Source of the DNA: Ruegeria atlantica
GTDB taxonomy: Bacteria > Pseudomonadota > Alphaproteobacteria > Rhodobacterales > Rhodobacteraceae
DNA: 64,000 bases
Direction: 5' to 3'
Assembly: GCF_013033965.1 (NCBI RefSeq)
Contig: NZ_WQFE01000002.1
Location: 1-64,000, forward strand
The position numbers and the translations under genes were made by a program. This document shows positions 51,134 through 59,659 of this stretch, in pieces. Below the pieces are notes generated by a model. That model was not told the DNA's origin. It was given only the letters and a program-made list of their open reading frames with translations, and ran no database searches. Within the stretch, counting starts at the first letter, position 1. Every line of letters begins with the position of its first letter.

Positions 51134-52648
51134 TCAGGCCTGTTTCTCGACCACGGGCTCGACGTCAGGGCGGACGGGTTCCACATCCAGTTCGATGATC
51201 TCGCGATCAACCGGTTCCTCGACGTCCTCCACTTCAACCTCGACCTCAGCTTCCGGCTCGCTGCTGTCTTCCAACGCACCAACGATCAGAGGCAGCATGT
51301 GAACACCTGTCGCGCTTGCGATTTCCGGCGTTTGCGGTGTTTGCCAGCTGAGCGTGTCAAAGCTGCCGCAGTTCTGACAGACCGGTGCCCACTCGGGCTG
51401 AATGTCATGGCAATTGTCGCAGACCCATTGCGGACCACGCGGCGCGTTTAGTGCCTTGGCCAGCCAACCCTGAACCACCGCGTCCAAGGCACCCTCGCCC
51501 CGTTCAATGGCAGCCATCAGCGTGTACCCACGCGCATCCGCCTGCTTTTCGACCACATCGCCCAGCGCGCGACGCGCCTCGGGGAAGTCTTCGGCTACGA
51601 TATTCAACTCCGCCAGAATAAGCCGAGTTTCCATATTCTCGGGGTGAATGCGGGTCAGCGCTGTAAAGCGCTTGATCCGTTGTTCGGGTGTTTCATCCGG
51701 CGCAATCTCGGCAAAAACATGAGCCAGGTCGGGATGCGGCTGCACTTCCCACGCTTTCTTCAGGATCTTTGTCGCGTTGCGCGGCTTGCCTTTTTCGATA
51801 TAGGCGCGCGCCGCCATTGCGGCCGCCGGCACCAGATCAGGCGACAGGCGGTTGGCCTCAATCGCGCGTTCCTGCTGTTCGACCGATGCGTCCTCGTCCA
51901 GAATCCCTTTGGCCTCGGACAGGGCCAGAACGGCATCGCGGCGTTTATACACGTCGCGCGGCAAATGGCCGGATTTCAGCTTGGCCGTTAGTGTTGACCG
52001 CGCGCCGGCCCAATCCTGCGCCTTGGTCTGCAGACCCAACAGAATGTCCTGCGTTTCCTGATGGCGCGGCTTCATGACCAGAGCCTTCTCGGCCAGTTTG
52101 CGAGCGGTTTCGTCATCGCCTTCGGCCAGCTTCTGTTTCATGATGCCCCGCACGCCAACAAAGCGGGTCGCGTTGTTCGTCACCAGCTTTTTGTAGGTGT
52201 CCGCCGCCTTTTTGGTATCACCGTTCATCTCGGCAGCCTGTGCCACCAACAGATTGGTCAGCTCTGGCTTGTTCAGCAGCCGCTCCGCCTTTGATGCCTT
52301 GTTCAAAGCCACGCGCCCCTCACCCGAAGCCAGCGCCATAAGGCCATCGGCCAGCGCCTGATACCCGCGCTTTTCGCGGCTGCGGTCGAAATAGCGCGAC
52401 AGGGCAGTTTCATCACCATTCAGAAAATGAAGCGTCGCGATCAGCAGGGTCAGTAGCTTGAAGAACAGCCAGATCGCAAAAACCAGAACACCTAGCGCAA
52501 TCACCGATTGCAGTGGCCCCAGCGTGTATTCTGTTCCACCGGCCGTGATCTGTACACCGCCGCTGGTTTCCATGAGGAACCCGGCACCCACAGCCAGAAG
52601 GCCGATAATCGCAACAAAAACTAGAATCTTAAACAGTGACCACAGCAT
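51134..52648 (-). CDS. hemY: HemY-like TPR membrane protein with rubredoxin-type metal site
   Basis: A 504-residue protein annotated in the family as HemY N-terminal. Two N-terminal membrane helices (about 1-28 and 42-68) precede TPR-like helical repeats (about 90-400). A C-terminal CXXC-X10-CXXC (C410, C413, C424, C427) then resembles the rubredoxin-type domain of LapB/YciM. An acidic tail follows. It lies 10 bp past the mitofilin-like gene, with hemD further upstream. HemY's role is unclear; the metal site suggests a LapB-like scaffolding function. Confidence 0.85.
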   Translation of the reverse strand: MLWSLFKILVFVAIIGLLAVGAGFLMETSGGVQITAGGTEYTLGPLQSVIALGVLVFAIWLFFKLLTLLIATLHFLNGDETALSRYFDRSREKRGYQALADGLMALASGEGRVALNKASKAERLLNKPELTNLLVAQAAEMNGDTKKAADTYKKLVTNNATRFVGVRGIMKQKLAEGDDETARKLAEKALVMKPRHQETQDILLGLQTKAQDWAGARSTLTAKLKSGHLPRDVYKRRDAVLALSEAKGILDEDASVEQQERAIEANRLSPDLVPAAAMAARAYIEKGKPRNATKILKKAWEVQPHPDLAHVFAEIAPDETPEQRIKRFTALTRIHPENMETRLILAELNIVAEDFPEARRALGDVVEKQADARGYTLMAAIERGEGALDAVVQGWLAKALNAPRGPQWVCDNCHDIQPEWAPVCQNCGSFDTLSWQTPQTPEIASATGVHMLPLIVGALEDSSEPEAEVEVEVEDVEEPVDREIIELDVEPVRPDVEPVVEKQA

Positions 52649-52658
52649 GGCAGGTCCT

Positions 52659-53867
52659 TCAGTTTGAGTTCACGCTAGGCTGAAGCGCATTGGCGGCATC
52701 CACCGCGGAGACCCGCGCCTGAGCTGCCTGCTCCCAATCAGCCATCGCTGCCTGCGCCGCTTCGGGCAGGGATTTAAGTTCGGTCAGGGCCGTCGCGACG
52801 TCTCCGCCGGACAGGGCGGCCTCGGCGCGCGACAGGACCGCATCTGGGTCATCACCCTCTTGCGCGGTGACCGAACGAGCCCCGGTCTGCCGCTGCAGGA
52901 ACGCCACCAGGCCGGTTGCCTTATCCGCCTCTCGCGCGTCCGCCAACGCGGTCCGCGCAGCAGGTGAGAACGACGCCTGCAGGGCCGAAACGGTTGCGAC
53001 ACCCTTATCCGCAGGACCAGAAAGCACCACTGGGACATCAACACCGCCGGCCTTCAGTTCCGCAACAAGGTCCGAGTAGGGCTGACCGGCATCCAGTTGA
53101 CCGTGCAGGCGCGAAATGATCGCTGCATTGGTCGCCGCCAAAGCCTCGGCCGAGGCCTTCGCTTCAAGCGCTTGCGCGTCAGACACCATCTTTTCCACTT
53201 CGGCCCGCTGGGCCGCCAGTGACTCCTGTAGTTTTTTCAGCTCGGCCTCAAATGCAGCCGAAGCCTCGGGGGATGCGCCTTGGGTCAGCGCCTCGCTTTC
53301 AATTTTACTTAGGCGGTCGGCCAGTGGGTCGATCTTGCCCGCCAGTTCATCCACACTGGATTTGAGCGTATTCAGGTCGGAAGAGATCGGCGTCATCTGG
53401 TCTGTCAGCGCTGCAATCTTGCTATCGACGCCAGATGTGTCGGACAGGGATTTGGTCAAGCTCTCAAGCTGTGCGGACTGATCGTTGAGCTTCGCCTCAA
53501 GTGTCGTAACCGCATCGGTATCCCCAGATCCGAACAAGCCCGCGCTTCCTGCCGCAAACCCGATTCCAGCCGCAATCACACCACCAAGAAGCGCCGGTAC
53601 GAACCCACTGCGGCTTTCTTCTTTCTGTGGTTCTCTACTGAGCGTTTCTTCTGCGCGCGCGAGTGGCTCTTTCTGAGCCGCTTCGGCTTCGGCTTCGGCT
53701 TCGGCTTCGGCTTCGGCTTCGGCTTCGGCTTCGGCTTCGGAAGGGGCCTCTTCTAACGGTTCGTTCGGGTCAATAGCCGTCTCATCACGTTGCGAGGTGA
53801 ACTCAACCGTTTCATCCGACTTGGGGTCTTCTTCCGGCCTTTGATCGGTCTTTTTCTTACGAGCCAC
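52659..53867 (-). CDS. Mitofilin-family inner-membrane protein
   Basis: A 402-residue protein of the COG4223/mitofilin group, the bacterial relative of mitochondrial Mic60. A charged, Glu/Ala-rich N-terminal region contains a (Glu-Ala)n run (about residues 44-65). A single membrane helix (about 90-112, VPALLGGVIAAGIGFAAG) follows, and then a long coiled-coil region (about 120-260) in the periplasm, with a helical C-terminal domain. In alphaproteobacteria it sits with hem genes, as here between hemD and hemY, and is thought to shape intracytoplasmic membranes. The signature C-terminal mitofilin motif is weak. Confidence 0.85.
   Translation of the reverse strand: MARKKKTDQRPEEDPKSDETVEFTSQRDETAIDPNEPLEEAPSEAEAEAEAEAEAEAEAEAEAAQKEPLARAEETLSREPQKEESRSGFVPALLGGVIAAGIGFAAGSAGLFGSGDTDAVTTLEAKLNDQSAQLESLTKSLSDTSGVDSKIAALTDQMTPISSDLNTLKSSVDELAGKIDPLADRLSKIESEALTQGASPEASAAFEAELKKLQESLAAQRAEVEKMVSDAQALEAKASAEALAATNAAIISRLHGQLDAGQPYSDLVAELKAGGVDVPVVLSGPADKGVATVSALQASFSPAARTALADAREADKATGLVAFLQRQTGARSVTAQEGDDPDAVLSRAEAALSGGDVATALTELKSLPEAAQAAMADWEQAAQARVSAVDAANALQPSVNSN
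53680..53739. repeat. Hexanucleotide microsatellite (GCTTCG)10
   Basis: Ten perfect copies of GCTTCG on the plus strand encode a run of Glu-Ala pairs in the mitofilin-like gene. Because the unit is six bases, slippage adds or removes whole residue pairs and keeps the frame. Confidence 0.95.
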
Positions 53868-53921
53868 CGCGACGTTCCCCTTATCGAATCCAAATAAACA
53901 TGAATAACAGGCTGCTCTAAG

Positions 53922-54635
53922 TTAATCAGTGGTCTCTCCGCGCTCAACCCGCATCGCGTGTTTAACAAGCTTTTTCACGGCTTTCCGCATTTTCTTGGGT
54001 GTCGGCTCTTTGGCGATCTTCAGGCGCTTGTAGTCCAATGAATAAAGGGGCTCTGCCGTGGCTTCGCTGATGGCAACAAGCCACAAAGGCGCGGACCCGG
54101 TCCAGATTTCGGCAAATTGTCGCGCCGTTCGGGGCGAAAACAGCGGTGCAAACACGGGTCTGTCACCGGATGCGGCAGCAGCCGCTTCGGATGTCAGCGG
54201 TAACAGGCGCTGTTGATAAACAATCTGTTCGTGAACTGTCAGCCCCGATTCGGTCAGACGCCCGGCGACGTTGCCGCGGGTATGTTCACCCCGCAGATGC
54301 AGCAACGGGCTTTCAGGCCGGTGTTTCAGCAAATGGGCGACCAACTCTTCGGCTGTGTTTCCGACCATCATTGCATCCCACCCGGCCCCTTTGGCGGTTC
54401 CGGTGGTCGCTGGGCCGACACAATAGGCGGGCAGATCAGGATTGACGCCCAGCGACGCGGCGGCATTGACCGAATTGGCCGAGGTAAAGATCAACCCGCG
54501 AATACCTTTGGTATCGATCTCGACCCTCAGGGGTCGAATTTCCAGGATCGGGGAATAGATGACATCCACCCGTGACCTGACGCGGGCCGGCAACTGTGCG
54601 ACAAACCTTTCAGAGGCGGCGCGAGGGCGGGTCAT
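53922..54635 (-). CDS. hemD: Uroporphyrinogen-III synthase HemD
   Basis: A 237-residue protein that closes hydroxymethylbilane to uroporphyrinogen III in haem and cobalamin synthesis. It has the family's two-domain Rossmann-like look ([15 protein letters not shown] at the start, [14 protein letters not shown] near residue 47, and [19 protein letters not shown]). The ATG at 54635 gives the normal N-terminus; the open frame continues upstream only as shadow across tsaD. It is divergent from tsaD by 96 bp. A basic C-terminal tail ([21 protein letters not shown]) is longer than usual. Confidence 0.92.
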   Translation of the reverse strand: MTRPRAASERFVAQLPARVRSRVDVIYSPILEIRPLRVEIDTKGIRGLIFTSANSVNAAASLGVNPDLPAYCVGPATTGTAKGAGWDAMMVGNTAEELVAHLLKHRPESPLLHLRGEHTRGNVAGRLTESGLTVHEQIVYQQRLLPLTSEAAAAASGDRPVFAPLFSPRTARQFAEIWTGSAPLWLVAISEATAEPLYSLDYKRLKIAKEPTPKKMRKAVKKLVKHAMRVERGETTD

Positions 54636-54731
54636 CAACAAATACAATGGCGGGGCCTTCGGCCTTGGGATTGTTTGCGTCCGCGCAGGGTGATACCCCG
54701 CTTGGCAGTCATGATGCAACGGATCAGACCA

Positions 54732-55829
54732 ATGGTGCAAACACTTACCGTTCTTGGATTGGAAAGCAGCTGTGACGACACAGCCGCCGCCGTTGTGCGC
54801 CAATCCGATGGTGCGGGTGCCGAGGTGTTGTCGTCCATCGTTCACGGCCAGACCGAATTGCACAGCGCATTTGGCGGGGTCGTTCCCGAAATCGCCGCGC
54901 GGGCTCATGCCGAAAAGCTGGACATATGCGTGGTGCAGGCGTTGGAAGCCGCTGGTCTGACGCTGGCCGATATGGATGCGATTGCTGTCACTGCGGGCCC
55001 CGGCCTGATCGGGGGCGTCATGTCCGGCGTCATGTGCGCCAAGGGTCTGAGTGCTGCGACCGGGCTTCCCTTGATCGGCGTGAACCATCTGGCCGGCCAT
55101 GCACTGACGCCCCGGTTAACGAATAGCATCGCCTTTCCCTATCTGATGCTGCTGGTTTCAGGCGGCCACTGCCAGTACCTGATCGCGCACGGACCCGAGA
55201 ATTTCACCCGTCTTGGCGGCACAATCGACGACGCCCCCGGCGAGGCGTTCGACAAAACCGCACGCCTGCTGGGCCTACCCCAACCCGGCGGTCCTTCTGT
55301 CGAGGCCGAGGCACGCGCTGGCGATCCCAAACGTTTCCGGTTCCCGCGACCTCTGCTTGATCGACCGGGTTGCGACATGTCCTTTTCGGGGTTGAAAACG
55401 GCGCTTATGCGGATGCGTGATCAAATTGTCGCCGAAAACGGGGGTCTTACCCGTCAGGATCGCGCCGATCTGTGCGCCGGGTTCCAGCAGGCGATCGTCG
55501 ACACTCTGGCCGAGAAAACCCGCCGCGCAATTGATCTGTATCTTGAGGGAAATCCCTCAGATCCGGTTATCGCCGTCGCTGGCGGTGTGGCGGCAAATTC
55601 CGCTATTCGGTCAGCGTTAGAGACTGTTTCTAGCGAAAAAGGCACACGTTTCACTGCACCGCCACTCAATCTTTGCACGGACAATGCCGCGATGATTGCC
55701 TATGCCGGGATGGAACGGTTTCGCACAGGCGCGCGTGACGGGCTTGACCTGACGGCGCGCCCCCGCTGGCCTTTGGACAAGACGAGTCCTGCGATGCTTG
55801 GCGGCGGCAAGAAAGGGGCCAAGGCATGA
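54732..55829 (+). CDS. tsaD: tRNA threonylcarbamoyladenosine transferase TsaD
   Basis: A 365-residue TsaD, which with TsaB and TsaE makes the t6A modification at position 37 of ANN-decoding tRNAs. The phosphate motif [15 protein letters not shown] (residues 7-21), the metal-binding NHLAGH, the [10 protein letters not shown] block and the C-terminal [13 protein letters not shown] are intact. I take the ATG at 54732 from the family's N-terminus; other in-frame starts upstream have no better ribosome site. It overlaps gpsA by 4 bp. Confidence 0.95.
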   Translation: MVQTLTVLGLESSCDDTAAAVVRQSDGAGAEVLSSIVHGQTELHSAFGGVVPEIAARAHAEKLDICVVQALEAAGLTLADMDAIAVTAGPGLIGGVMSGVMCAKGLSAATGLPLIGVNHLAGHALTPRLTNSIAFPYLMLLVSGGHCQYLIAHGPENFTRLGGTIDDAPGEAFDKTARLLGLPQPGGPSVEAEARAGDPKRFRFPRPLLDRPGCDMSFSGLKTALMRMRDQIVAENGGLTRQDRADLCAGFQQAIVDTLAEKTRRAIDLYLEGNPSDPVIAVAGGVAANSAIRSALETVSSEKGTRFTAPPLNLCTDNAAMIAYAGMERFRTGARDGLDLTARPRWPLDKTSPAMLGGGKKGAKA

Positions 55830-56788
55830 GTGTTTCCGTTCTTGGATCCGGGGCCTTTGGGACAAGCCTGGCCATTTCACTGTCAGGGAATGGACCGGTT
55901 ACGTTGTGGTCTCGAGATCCAGATCAGGCCCGACAAATGCAGGACAGTCGCGAGAATGCCCAGCGCTTGCCTGGCGTGAGTTTACCAGATGAAGTCGCGG
56001 TAACTTCGAACATCAATCAGGCGGTCGAGGCCGATGTCTTGCTGATGGCCGTACCCATGCAGAAATTGCGCGATGCCCTGCAGGAACATGCCTCGGCCCT
56101 GGCCGGAAAGACCTTAGTTGCATGTTGCAAAGGCATTGAGCTTTCATCCGGGCTTGGCCCCATTTCAGTCATTCAGCAAACAATCCCGAGTGCGCGACCC
56201 GCCTTGCTGACCGGGCCCAGCTTTGCTGACGACATCGCGCGCGGGTTGCCAACCGCGCTGACCTTGGCCTGCGCCGATGAGGCACTTGGCCGGAAGTTAC
56301 AGGAAGAACTGACAACTGCGAACCTGCGCCTTTACCGCACGAGCGATGTGATCGGAGCCGAATTGGGCGGCGCGTTGAAGAATGTAATGGCCATAGGATG
56401 CGGTGCTGCGATCGGGGCGGGTTTGGGTGATAGCGCCCGCGCCGCCCTGATGACTCGTGGGTTTGCCGAAATGCAGCGCTTTGCGCTGATGCGCGGGGCG
56501 CGGCCCGATACACTAATGGGGTTGTCCGGCTTGGGCGATCTTGTCCTGACTTGTTCTTCGGAACTATCGCGAAACTATCGCTTTGGCCTGTCATTAGGTC
56601 GGAATATCCAGTTCGATTCCCACACCACCGTTGAAGGCGTCGCCACTGCGCGCGCCATGACAGAGATCGCCACTACAGAAGGGTTGGACATGCCCATCAG
56701 CACAACGGTGGCAGACCTGAGCAGTGGCGCCTACAGTGTGGCGCAAGCCATTCAAACCCTGCTCAACCGACCCTTGAAGGAGGAATAA
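55826..56788 (+). CDS. gpsA: Glycerol-3-phosphate dehydrogenase GpsA
   Basis: A 320-residue NAD(P)-dependent glycerol-3-phosphate dehydrogenase, the source of glycerol-3-phosphate for phospholipids. The Rossmann loop is [15 protein letters not shown] (residues 5-19). [16 protein letters not shown] and the catalytic lysine in [13 protein letters not shown] are intact, as is [11 protein letters not shown]. It overlaps tsaD by 4 bp and is followed one base later by the YciI-type gene, so the four genes tsaD-gpsA-YciI-EVE look like an operon. Confidence 0.96.
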   Translation: MSVSVLGSGAFGTSLAISLSGNGPVTLWSRDPDQARQMQDSRENAQRLPGVSLPDEVAVTSNINQAVEADVLLMAVPMQKLRDALQEHASALAGKTLVACCKGIELSSGLGPISVIQQTIPSARPALLTGPSFADDIARGLPTALTLACADEALGRKLQEELTTANLRLYRTSDVIGAELGGALKNVMAIGCGAAIGAGLGDSARAALMTRGFAEMQRFALMRGARPDTLMGLSGLGDLVLTCSSELSRNYRFGLSLGRNIQFDSHTTVEGVATARAMTEIATTEGLDMPISTTVADLSSGAYSVAQAIQTLLNRPLKEE

Positions 56789-56789
56789 C

Positions 56790-57059
56790 ATGCTGATCGC
56801 TCTCATCGCCCGTGACAAGGACGGCGCGCTGCAAACCCGGATGGACAACCGCGCGGCCCACCTCGCCTATATCGAGGAAACCGGCGTCGTTTCGCAGGCC
56901 GGTCCGTTGCTGGATGGAGATGCAATGATCGGTTCGCTGATCATTCTCGAGGTCGAAGACATGGCCGCCGCGCAAAACTGGGCCGACAATGACCCCTATG
57001 CCAAAGCCGGGCTGTTCCAGTCGGTTGACCTGATTGCCTGGAAAAAGGTCATAGGCTGA
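56790..57059 (+). CDS. YciI-family protein
   Basis: An 89-residue YciI/YCII protein, a small ferredoxin-like fold with a conserved histidine and aspartate (here AHLAYIEE at 23-30 and NDPYAKAGLF near 67-76). The role of the family is unclear; some members are dehydrochlorinases or peroxidase-like. Its start is one base after gpsA, and its stop overlaps the EVE gene by one base. Confidence 0.9.
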   Translation: MLIALIARDKDGALQTRMDNRAAHLAYIEETGVVSQAGPLLDGDAMIGSLIILEVEDMAAAQNWADNDPYAKAGLFQSVDLIAWKKVIG

Positions 57060-57481
57060 TGGCGTACTGGCTGTTCAAATCCGAACCTTCGACCTGGAGC
57101 TGGGACCAGCAGGTTGCCAAAGGGGATGCAGGCGAAGAATGGGACGGCGTGCGCAACTATCAGGCGCGCAATTTCATGCGACAGATGGCGGTCGGCGATC
57201 GCGGATTCTTCTACCACTCGCAAAAGGACAAGGCGATTGTCGGTATTGTCGAGGTCTGCGCCGAAGCCCACCCCGACAGCACCACGGATGATGAGCGCTG
57301 GGAATGCGTGGATATCAAAGCGGTGCGCCCATTCACGACGCCGGTTACCCTGGATCAGATCAAGGCTGACGAACGTCTTGGTGACATGGTGCTAGTCAAG
57401 AACTCACGCCTGTCCGTTCAGCCGGTCAGCGAGGCGGAATGGCAGGTGATCTGCGATCTGGGTGGTACGCAGGCGACTTGA
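57059..57481 (+). CDS. EVE-domain protein (YTH-like RNA/modified-base binding)
   Basis: A 140-residue EVE-domain protein (WLFKSEPSTWSWDQQ at the start, then GVRNYQARNFMRQM and GDRGFFYHSQKDKAIVGI). EVE is related to PUA and YTH folds and binds modified bases, so a role in RNA metabolism or defence against modified DNA is possible. Its start TGATGG overlaps the YciI stop by one base. Last gene of its operon. Confidence 0.93.
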   Translation: MAYWLFKSEPSTWSWDQQVAKGDAGEEWDGVRNYQARNFMRQMAVGDRGFFYHSQKDKAIVGIVEVCAEAHPDSTTDDERWECVDIKAVRPFTTPVTLDQIKADERLGDMVLVKNSRLSVQPVSEAEWQVICDLGGTQAT

Positions 57482-57644
57482 GCTGGATTAAGGGAAGGCC
57501 CTGACGAATGCAGAACCTTCCCTACCCCGCGTGCTCCCTACTCACCACACGCGTATGGAAATTTTGGCTCTGACCGTCCTGGTCGTTGTCTGACACTAAC
57601 CGATCCTTGCGGCGTAGTTCAAACGGCAAGTACCTAAAATTGGA

Positions 57645-57672
57645 GACGCCCGCCAGGGATCTGACGGGCGTC
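57645..57672 (-). terminator. Terminator-like hairpin after the DUF2853 gene
   Basis: GACGCCCGCCAG and CTGACGGGCGTC form a 12-bp stem with one mismatch and a GGAT loop, 20 bp past the DUF2853 stop on the minus strand, and are followed by TCCAATTTTA. It may also end the convergent EVE operon. The rest of the 57482-57644 gap shows no gene. Confidence 0.6.
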
Positions 57673-57691
57673 GCAATAAGGTATTACGGAT

Positions 57692-58033
57692 TCAGCCGTA
57701 GACGGCCTCTTTGCCGAAATGCTTGGTCAGCATGTAATACACGACGGCGCGGTACTTGTTGCGCTCGGACATGCCATAGGTTTCCAGTGCCTTGTTGATC
57801 GCTTCCATCAGTTCCGGTCCGTCCGACAGGCCCAGCTTTTTGATGAGGAAGTTGTTCTTGACTGTCTCAAGCTCACCTTCCTGAGTTGCCGCGACAGTCG
57901 ATGCGTCGGCGTCATAGATGGCAGGACCACAGCCGATTGTGACTTTGGTCAGCAGATCCATATCTGCGTCCATACCGCATTTGGACTTCAGGTCCTCGGC
58001 GTATTTTGCGATCAGCTCGTCGCGTTTTCCCAT
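57692..58033 (-). CDS. DUF2853-family protein
   Basis: A 113-residue cytoplasmic protein (MGKRDELIAKYAEDLKSKCG...) of the DUF2853 family, seen in many marine alphaproteobacteria, with no known function. It is helical and has no membrane segment. The ATG at 58033 has GGGAGA 6-8 bases upstream; the longer frame adds sequence without protein character. It is divergent from the DUF899 gene across about 200 bp with an AT-rich palindrome. Confidence 0.85.
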   Translation of the reverse strand: MGKRDELIAKYAEDLKSKCGMDADMDLLTKVTIGCGPAIYDADASTVAATQEGELETVKNNFLIKKLGLSDGPELMEAINKALETYGMSERNKYRAVVYYMLTKHFGKEAVYG

Positions 58034-58179
58034 GGTTATCTCCCGGTTGAAACTCGTTTTTGGCCATACCAGTGCCGCAAACACGGTAACTGGAGCGGGA
58101 ATTTGCACAAAGGGAAAAATTAGCGGCATTCCCCCTAAACCTCACCCGTCTGACCTGAGGCTTGATTTTGACTGCTTTT

Positions 58180-58201
58180 TATTTAACAATATTGTTAAAT
58201 A
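58180..58201. promoter_or_regulatory. 22-bp perfect palindrome upstream of the DUF899 gene
   Basis: TATTTAACAATATTGTTAAATA is a perfect palindrome, and a partial repeat of its half (ATATTGTT) follows directly at 58201-58208. It lies 31 bp before the start of the thioredoxin-like gene. Such AT-rich palindromes are typical operators of small winged-helix repressors (ArsR, MarR or Rrf2 type), but no such gene is adjacent. Confidence 0.65.
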
Positions 58202-58231
58202 TATTGTTCATTCCGAATAAAGGAGGCCACG

Positions 58232-58879
58232 ATGTCCGTGTCGCTACCCAACGAAAGTTCGCAATACAGAACCGCGCGTAACGCCCTACTGTCGGCCGAG
58301 GCCGAACTGCGGGCTCAGGTTGAAAATGTTGCGCAGCTGCGCCGCGATCTGCCCAAAGGCGGGGCAATTCCGCAGGACTATGCATTCCGGTCAGAACGGT
58401 GTGCGCCGGCACCCCTGTCGTCCCTCTTTGGATCACATGACACCCTGGCTATATACTCGCTTATGTACGGACCGGATGCGCAGGCACCTTGCCCGATGTG
58501 TTCCGCTTTTCTCGACGGTTTAAATGGACAGATCGCCCATATTTCCCAGAAAATCGCCTTTGCCGTCGTGGCCCAAAACACGTGTGAAACGCTGGCGGCT
58601 CTGAAAGCGGATATGAAGTGGCACGATCTGCCACTCTATTCTGCGCTGGGCACGGACTATCAACGCGACTATCTGGCCGAGGCCGAGGATGGAAGCCAAC
58701 TACCGATCTTGAACGTCTTTCAGCGCGATGAGAACGGCATAAGCCATTTCTGGAGTTCCGAGCTGTTCTTCGAGCCCAGCGACTGGCATCCGCGGCACGT
58801 GGATGCGGCATGGCCCCTGTGGAACATTCTGGATTTCACGCCGCAAGGTCGTGGGGATTTCTTTCCGTCACTGCGTTGA
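58232..58879 (+). CDS. DUF899-family thioredoxin-like protein
   Basis: A 215-residue protein of the DUF899 family (thioredoxin-like fold). A CXXC-type pair is visible at C87 and C90 (APCPMCSAFLDGL), which fits the family's redox-like site. The role is unknown. A GGAGG ribosome site precedes the ATG at 58232, and a 22-bp palindrome lies upstream, so expression is likely controlled by a repressor. It converges with the extensin-like gene. Confidence 0.9.
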   Translation: MSVSLPNESSQYRTARNALLSAEAELRAQVENVAQLRRDLPKGGAIPQDYAFRSERCAPAPLSSLFGSHDTLAIYSLMYGPDAQAPCPMCSAFLDGLNGQIAHISQKIAFAVVAQNTCETLAALKADMKWHDLPLYSALGTDYQRDYLAEAEDGSQLPILNVFQRDENGISHFWSSELFFEPSDWHPRHVDAAWPLWNILDFTPQGRGDFFPSLR

Positions 58880-58896
58880 AGAGCCACCGGGTTGAA

Positions 58897-59646
58897 TTAT
58901 CGGCAATACCCCCAGCCCGGACCCTGCAGATGAAAATGGTCAGCGTGCAAGCGATTGAAATCCGGTCCCAATACGACCCGAAACCAATCGCAGGCACCCT
59001 GCCAGATCTCGCGCAGAAACAAGGCCTCGGGTCCTTCGGTTCCCCAGTCCGATAGCAGAGTCAGGCTGCGCCCATCAGCCAGTTGCACTCCAACAATATC
59101 GATGGAATCCGCCGTTGCATGGCTGCTCCACCCGCTGGACTTCCCTTGCGCAGTTCGCATCTGACGGCAATTGTAACTTCCCACATGCCGCAACCGGCTG
59201 ACCTGCGTGCCCAGCAGGCTTTGCGCCGCGGGCTGGACCACGTGATGTTCCCACATGGTCAGCCGCAAGGTTGTTGTGCAACTGGTTTCAACCGCTTCCA
59301 CTTTCGATGCCACCAGCGCAGACAACCGGCCGCGCCCTGCTATTCCGCAATTCTCATCCACGACCAGATCTTCCATCGCTTCGAAATTCACACCAGCTTC
59401 GGCCAAAACAGCGCGGCACTGTCCTTCGTTCGCCAGCGCGCGATTGAGTTGAAACCGGGTGACTGGCGTGACCGGCGCGTTTACTTTCAACTCTCGCAGG
59501 GGGTTCCAATGCGGTGGCACGGGCGTTTCCGGATGCGCCAATAACCACCATCCTCCCCCTCCCAACAGGATGGCGACAACGGCGATACTGAAAACAAAAG
59601 ACGCCGCCGATAACAGGAATCGGCGGCGTCCGGAGCGTTTACTCAT
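58897..59646 (-). CDS. Extensin-like family protein, membrane-anchored
   Basis: A 249-residue protein of the extensin family (extensin-like C-terminus), which has conserved cysteines and a C-terminal HADHFHLQGPGWGYCR block. A single N-terminal membrane helix (about 12-35) anchors it to the inner membrane with the domain in the periplasm. The fold is related to D-Ala-D-Ala carboxypeptidase/peptidase-like hydrolases, so a cell-wall role is possible but unproved. It ends just past the DUF899 gene and begins 13 bp before the ahcY stop on the same strand. Confidence 0.88.
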   Translation of the reverse strand: MSKRSGRRRFLLSAASFVFSIAVVAILLGGGGWWLLAHPETPVPPHWNPLRELKVNAPVTPVTRFQLNRALANEGQCRAVLAEAGVNFEAMEDLVVDENCGIAGRGRLSALVASKVEAVETSCTTTLRLTMWEHHVVQPAAQSLLGTQVSRLRHVGSYNCRQMRTAQGKSSGWSSHATADSIDIVGVQLADGRSLTLLSDWGTEGPEALFLREIWQGACDWFRVVLGPDFNRLHADHFHLQGPGWGYCR

Positions 59647-59659
59647 GCGTATTTAGCAC

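Noticed and set aside
53680..53739. CRISPR-like repeat
   Set aside because: It is a continuous 6-bp microsatellite inside a coding frame, without spacers.
54636..55100. N-terminal extension of the hemD frame
   Set aside because: It overlaps tsaD on the opposite strand and precedes the normal HemD N-terminus; the true start is taken at 54635.
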